Shown here: piece after piece, positions 58,699 to 64,000 of the stretch | How positions within the stretch are numbered: position 1 is the stretch's first letter | Layout of the letters: each line of letters begins with the position of its first letter | Assembly: GCA_964017155.1 (NCBI GenBank) | Contig: OZ024855.1 | Location: 5,203,690 to 5,267,689, forward strand | Length of the DNA: 64,000 nt | Direction: 5' to 3' | Origin: Oasisia sp. SBJ-2009 | Lineage: Eukaryota; Annelida; Polychaeta; Sabellida; Siboglinidae | Program-made: the position numbers and the translations under genes | The notes under the pieces: generated by a model | Told to the model about the DNA's origin: nothing | Databases searched by the model: none | Seen by the model: the letters and a program-made list of their open reading frames with translations, nothing else

Positions 58699-59395
58699 GT
58701 GGCAAAACGGTAATACGGCCCCCCGTCTTTTCTGCCAAACGAGTGAACACAAACTAACGTTGAGTAGTGGAACATGATGCTGCCACCTAGCAAAATACTC
58801 ATAGCGACCGCAAGGCCAAAGGCTACCAAAACTAAGTTCACAAACCCTTTTTAAAATGTTGCATACCCTACGATCTAATAATCACTCCTTTGATCGATGT
58901 TAATATGTCCACCGTGTGATGATTAGCCAGCGACTGGTACTAATGCACTCGCATCTATACACGTTTTCAATGACTTTCATCGAAATGGGTGCGATATTAA
59001 AGGATTACATGTGAAGGTGAAAAAAGTTGGCACTGGTGTGTATGGGGTAAGACGGCCCTGTCAGAACGGGGCAAAACGGTCCCGGGGCCGTCTTGCCCCG
59101 CCATGCAGTACGAATATGGTATGTAAACGCAATAAAGCTGTGATGTATTTATAGCACACACAATAATTTAAATAAAAAAAGTGATGAAGAGGAATGGCCG
59201 TGTTTGGTGTGGGGAGAACCATTCAGTTGCAGTCGGCCACGAGGAGTCTGGGTTCAATGCCAAGAATGCAAGAATTGGGCTCACAGTGAGTGTACACCAG
59301 GGCTCCCGTATTTCGTGTGTCCTAACTGCGAGTCAGAGTGTGATTAGACAGTAGATTATCTGCAAGCCATTTGTTAATACAATATCTTAATGATT
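58699..59395 (+). mobile_element. Pogo/Tigger-like DNA transposon remnant, copy 2
   Basis: About 90% like copy 1 through GGCAAAACGG, ATACGGCCCCCCGTCTT, CAAACGAGTGAACACAAACT and the GGGGCAAAACGG palindrome (59078-59110). Its zinc finger is better kept: GEPFSCSRPRGVWVQCQ, ECKNWAHSECTPG and YFVCPNCESECD then stop at 59343-59345. The W-V-Q-C-x2-C, W-x-H-x2-C and C-x2-C ligands are intact, but a one-base change breaks the frame upstream. The first 15 bp or so are deleted relative to copy 1. Confidence 0.6.
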
Positions 59396-59640
59396 GTAAG
59401 GTTTGTGATGACGCAAATTCCAAAGCTGATAAGTATTTTCAGTGATGAGTGTAATGATAATGCAAAATATTGCTGTAATTTTTTGACATATTATAATTAA
59501 TGATGAGTGGTTTCAACTGATGATTAGGTTGTTGTATCTGCTGCGAAGTATCTGCATGCCATTACTTTTGTATAATATGTTCAACACTATAATGATTTTA
59601 AGGCTTGTGATGATGCAGATGCCAAAGGTGATCGTAGTGT
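59355..59640. repeat. Diverged direct duplication after the pogo-like copy
   Basis: TCTGCAAGCCATT ... TTAATGATTGTAAGG-TTTGTGATGACGCA at 59359-59420 recurs as TCTGCATGCCATT ... TAATGATTTTAAGG-CTTGTGATGATGCA at 59551-59620. Old tandem duplication of transposon sequence. Confidence 0.6.
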
Positions 59641-59739
59641 CGAGTAATATAGACAGGAGCTAGAACACCGGGATGTTCCGGATGTAAGACCAATAAAGCG
59701 GGAGAACTGTAGAAATACGTGTTGGCTGACCAGGCGCTG

Positions 59740-60866
59740 GCCTGTCATATATCTTCGAAACGCATGGTGTTCGTTACCATGTGTACGCTGACGACACACA
59801 ACTCTATGTTGACTTTCCACCTAACGATTCGGCGTCTGCAGCCGACCAAATATCCCGGTGTGCCATCGACGCGAAAGCTTGGCTAGCGTCGCGCTACCTA
59901 CTTTTGAACGAAGCAAAAACAGAGACAATTCTCTTTACCATACCGAACCACCGCACTCCGCAGCCACGTCCTCTTGTCATCGACATATGTGGACGCAACG
60001 TTACCACTTCGTCCAGCATTCGCGACCTTGGCGTGCACCTCGATTCAACTTTGTCGATGACCGCACACGTAAGCCGTACCTGTCGGACTGCCTACGCCCA
60101 ACTTCGTTGTATAGCGCAAATACGATCTGCGCTAACTCTTCGAGCATGCAAGACACTTGTTCATGCGTTAGTCACGTCGCGACTTGATTTTGGTAATGCT
60201 GCCCTGTACGGCATTACTGGAACGCTGTTGTATAGACTTGAAATGGTCCAGCGTTCAGCAGCGCGCGTCATTCTACGTTTACATCGCCGTGACCAACACA
60301 GCATGACGGAGGCTCTGCGAGAGTTGCACTGGCTACCCGTGACACAGCGTATTGATTTCAAACTGCTGACTTTTATGCACAGCGCCGTGCATGCTAACAT
60401 TCCACGCTATCTGGCTGATCGAATCACGCCGTACGTTCCCCATCGCAGTCTGCGTTCGGCTGACCAGGCTCTCGTCTGCTTTCCAAGGGTCAACCTAAAA
60501 CGTTTCGGGCGACGAGCCTTTTCATGTGCGGGACCTGCACTGTGGAACTCGCTTCCATTTTATCTCAGGAAACAACAAGATTCCGGACATTTTAAGAAAG
60601 ACCTAAACACGTTTTTTCTTTAAACAGGCATCTTCGTAATTTATTCTAGACATTTTAGAAAGAACATGAACACTTTATATTTTAAATGAACGTATATTTG
60701 CTTTTTTACTTTTTGTGTGCATTATTTTATCAAAATGTGTACGTGTACGTATAATTTGCTGAACTGTTGTAATGTATTTAATTTTTAAGCTGTTTTACTT
60801 GTACACCTCCCTGAATTTACTATGTAAAGAAATGAGGTGTTTAAATACAATTATTATTATTATTAT
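59740..60866 (+). pseudogene. LINE 3' part: RT motif C to C terminus and (ATT)n tail
   Basis: The frame reads HGVRYHVYADDTQLYVDFPP (catalytic YADD intact), then WLASRYLLLNEAKTE, RDLGVHLDSTLSMTAHVS, VHALVTSRLDFGNAALYG, LQ/LE-MVQRSAARVIL, LREL-HWLPV, RSLRSADQALV, FGRRAFSCAGPALWNSLP and a stop at 60621-60623. A short 3' UTR ends in (ATT)n at 60850-60866. No stop or frameshift occurs inside the 280 codons from 59781; a likely one-base shift sits near 59745. RT motifs A and B are missing. The protein type matches the 5' fragment at 40265-42036. Confidence 0.9.
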
Positions 60867-61035
60867 ACCAATATGAAGGCTCCGCATATTTCTGCCCATA
60901 GTAATTATTGACCACCATGTTCATTATTGTGTCCATCGTCCTTCACAGACGAATGCAGTGCTTGTATATTAAACACGTTTAAGACAATTCTCTCAAACGA
61001 CCCGGGAATATTGTGTAAAAACCCGATCTGATCCT
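60867..61035. other. Short unique stretch
   Basis: No feature recognised between the LINE tail and the large CAGT array. Confidence 0.5.
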
Positions 61036-62249
<1,214 letters not shown>

Positions 62250-63691
62250 TACGCTCTCTCTGTCTCTCTGTCTCTCTCTCTATCTCTCCCTGTATCTCTC
62301 CCAGTATCTCTGTCTGTCTTTCTCTCGCTCTCTTCCTCAAGTTCCCGTCGCGTTGACGCAGGCATTGAAGAGCTCGTAGTCCACTTCTCGTTGTTATTGT
62401 GAATGTTTTCTGCATCTGCAATGCCACAGTTACACTTCCCGGATGGGAATGTGTAATTTGTTCTTTTAGAAATTACTTTTTTCTCGACATTCACCTGCTG
62501 TGAGGTCAGTTCATTTGAGCAGTCAGATTTCCAGGATTACTGCATGCGTCCTTTTCTATATATTGACGGGTGTCGAATGCTACTTTCCCACATACACGAC
62601 CTTGGCCACGACCGAGCACGATTTAAACCAAACGCCTACCATTAAATCAAAATGAGGAATCGTAAATGTTAAAGGTCAGCTGAAACGTTAAGCCTATAAT
62701 AACGGAGAAAACTTATCAAAATGCTGTGCCCTGATTATAGTCAGTCATAAGACGATATCTATTTCCGATTGAAACAACATTTGCAGAAAAGTTGCTCAAG
62801 AAATAGAGTTTCTATCCGAGGGTATCTCCGTCTGTTTCGCATCCCGAGTACCACTGTTACGTAGGCGTTCAGGCGAGGCCGCTGATGTAATTTGTGTATG
62901 AATAATGTACTTGACTGTTTTCACCTGGGAACACTGGTGGGTTGCGAATATTTTAACTGCACAAACGGAATGTCAGCGCAGCATGTCGTATATCGCGTCA
63001 GCATTCGTATTCAGTGACAGTCGAGGGTGTGAACGCGCGCTATTTGTGGCAGGGTTGTCTTTTTAGAGAAGCTTCATATTGATGTTTATATTCCTTCATT
63101 ATTGTTCTAGTTCTACTTATCACGTTGTATACAAAATAGTGCCGTAAGAACGGTTATTAGCGGATGTGGAAGTTGAACTTGCTGTGGGTTTATCGTATAG
63201 GTCAGTAGACGTCCAACTTTATCATAAAACTCGGCAGACGTATATATTTTATGTCAGCCAAATATGGCGCCTTCTTCCGTCGCGGACCATGTAGACTATA
63301 CAAATTATGCGTTCTCTAACATGCAGATTGGCTGATTAAAGCAACAAGTCTAGGATGGATAATCACAGCCATTTTAAGATACGTTGTGACGACTTGGGAT
63401 TAAGCACAGCAAGTTCCCGCCAAATGAAAGACTTGCAGCTGCTGTCTGCTAGACTAGAGGCTGACATTATTTTATTCCGTCAAAACCTACAGGTACGATA
63501 GTATCTTATTTAACCCAACAGGTGAGTCGGTTTACTTGGTGTCAGCGGAATTTGATCGGTCACTGTAGACGACAAGTCTCAACACAGTCCGGAAGTGACG
63601 ACACTATTGCCGAGCTGCGATCTTTCCGACGCGGCAGGCCTACGAAAGAAGCTAGCATTGTATCATAATAACGGTGCCTCGTTCTCGCTGC
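62250..63691. other. Intergenic or intronic DNA left of a partial gene
   Basis: TC-rich to 62340, then mixed DNA. CpG content rises toward 63.5 kb. No frame, repeat or RNA gene that I can support. It may hold the 3' UTR of the minus-strand gene at the right edge. Confidence 0.4.
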
Positions 63692-64000
63692 TCACACGTC
63701 GGGTTTCGGTGACGTGGACGGCGACGCGGCCGGTGAGAAGAAGTGTCGTCTGCTGGGGCCGTCGGTGTGGAGGGTGGGCGACGGCACGCGGAGGGCACCG
63801 AGCGGGTACGACGGCGACGCCATTGACGTGTTGGGCGATAATAGGGAGGGCTTCGGCGACGGCGGCGGCGTCGGCTGGAACGAGCCGCCCGGCACCGCGA
63901 CCTGCAGGTTCGTCCTCCGTCTGCCGATGCCCGGGCTCGTCTCGTTCGGCGGTTCCGGCGTCGACTCCGCGGTCCACACCGACGACCTGGTCTCGGGGCT
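63692..64000 (-). CDS. C-terminal exon of an unidentified Pro/Ser-rich protein (partial)
   Basis: The minus-strand frame is open from the window edge (SPETRSSVWTAES) to a stop at 63692-63694, about 102 residues. It contains RRRTNLQVAVPGGSFQP, TPPPSPKPSLLSPNTS, ALRVPSPTLHTDG and ends ASPSTSPKPDV. GC and CpG content are far above the surroundings. SP/TP dipeptides suggest a phosphorylated, disordered tail. An alternative frame on the same strand (63663-63977) is also open but its Ala/Arg-rich translation looks less natural. I do not recognise the family. Confidence 0.5.
   Translation of the reverse strand, partial: SPETRSSVWTAESTPEPPNETSPGIGRRRTNLQVAVPGGSFQPTPPPSPKPSLLSPNTSMASPSYPLGALRVPSPTLHTDGPSRRHFFSPAASPSTSPKPDV

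Overview
The window is animal nuclear DNA. It has GT-AG introns, non-LTR retrotransposon fragments, tRNA-derived SINEs, DNA-transposon remnants and very heavy microsatellite content, with no operons and no bacterial-type gene density. One gene is a PP2C-like protein of the type annotated in invertebrates as CG9801-like. A second small gene has the layout of a SIFamide/FFamide-type neuropeptide precursor. Together with the repeat landscape this suggests a lophotrochozoan, most likely a mollusc; that assignment is an inference.

Layout. 1-2.3 kb: AC/GCAC repeats, an AACGTT-rich block and a small secreted-peptide gene (1667-1933, +). 2.3-8 kb: intergenic DNA with a THAP-bearing, TTAA-flanked DNA element (4215-5045), a 26-bp palindrome and a LINE tail. 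8.1-26.3 kb: the PP2C-like gene on the + strand. I model five exons with matching phases (8136-8146, 14765-14928, 18757-22587, 23184-23365, 25397-26260; 1683 residues). Exon 3 is a giant low-complexity exon holding three coding minisatellites. The intron before exon 5 ends in a tandem array whose units copy the exon 5 splice acceptor. Its introns also hold a dead LINE, a head-to-head SINE pair and a young 5'-truncated LINE with a 12-bp target-site duplication.

26.3-32.2 kb: 3' flank, microsatellites and a roughly 50-bp tandem repeat with alternating subunits. 32.26-50.15 kb: a giant inverted repeat with arms of about 6.6 and 5.4 kb around a 5.9 kb spacer. Its inner edges are (AT)n tracts, and two further (AT)n-centred, essentially perfect palindromes (32396-32689 and 43849-44722) sit in it. 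The spacer carries the 5' part of a LINE cut at a TA by a pogo/Tigger-like element. 50-57 kb: tandem repeats, 1.3 kb of compound tetra/hexanucleotide repeat, a LINE endonuclease fragment and a second THAP element in opposite orientation. 57.6-60.9 kb: relatives of spacer segments, including a second pogo-like copy followed by the 3' part of a LINE of the same type as the one in the spacer. 61.0-62.25 kb: 1.2 kb of pure compound microsatellite. 63.7-64 kb: the GC-rich C-terminal exon of an unidentified minus-strand gene leaving the window.

Only the PP2C-like gene, the small peptide gene and the partial right-edge exon look like host protein genes. Almost everything else is mobile or repetitive DNA. 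The notable biology is structural: the splice-acceptor minisatellite, the giant inverted repeat, and the (AT)n-linked fold-back duplications.
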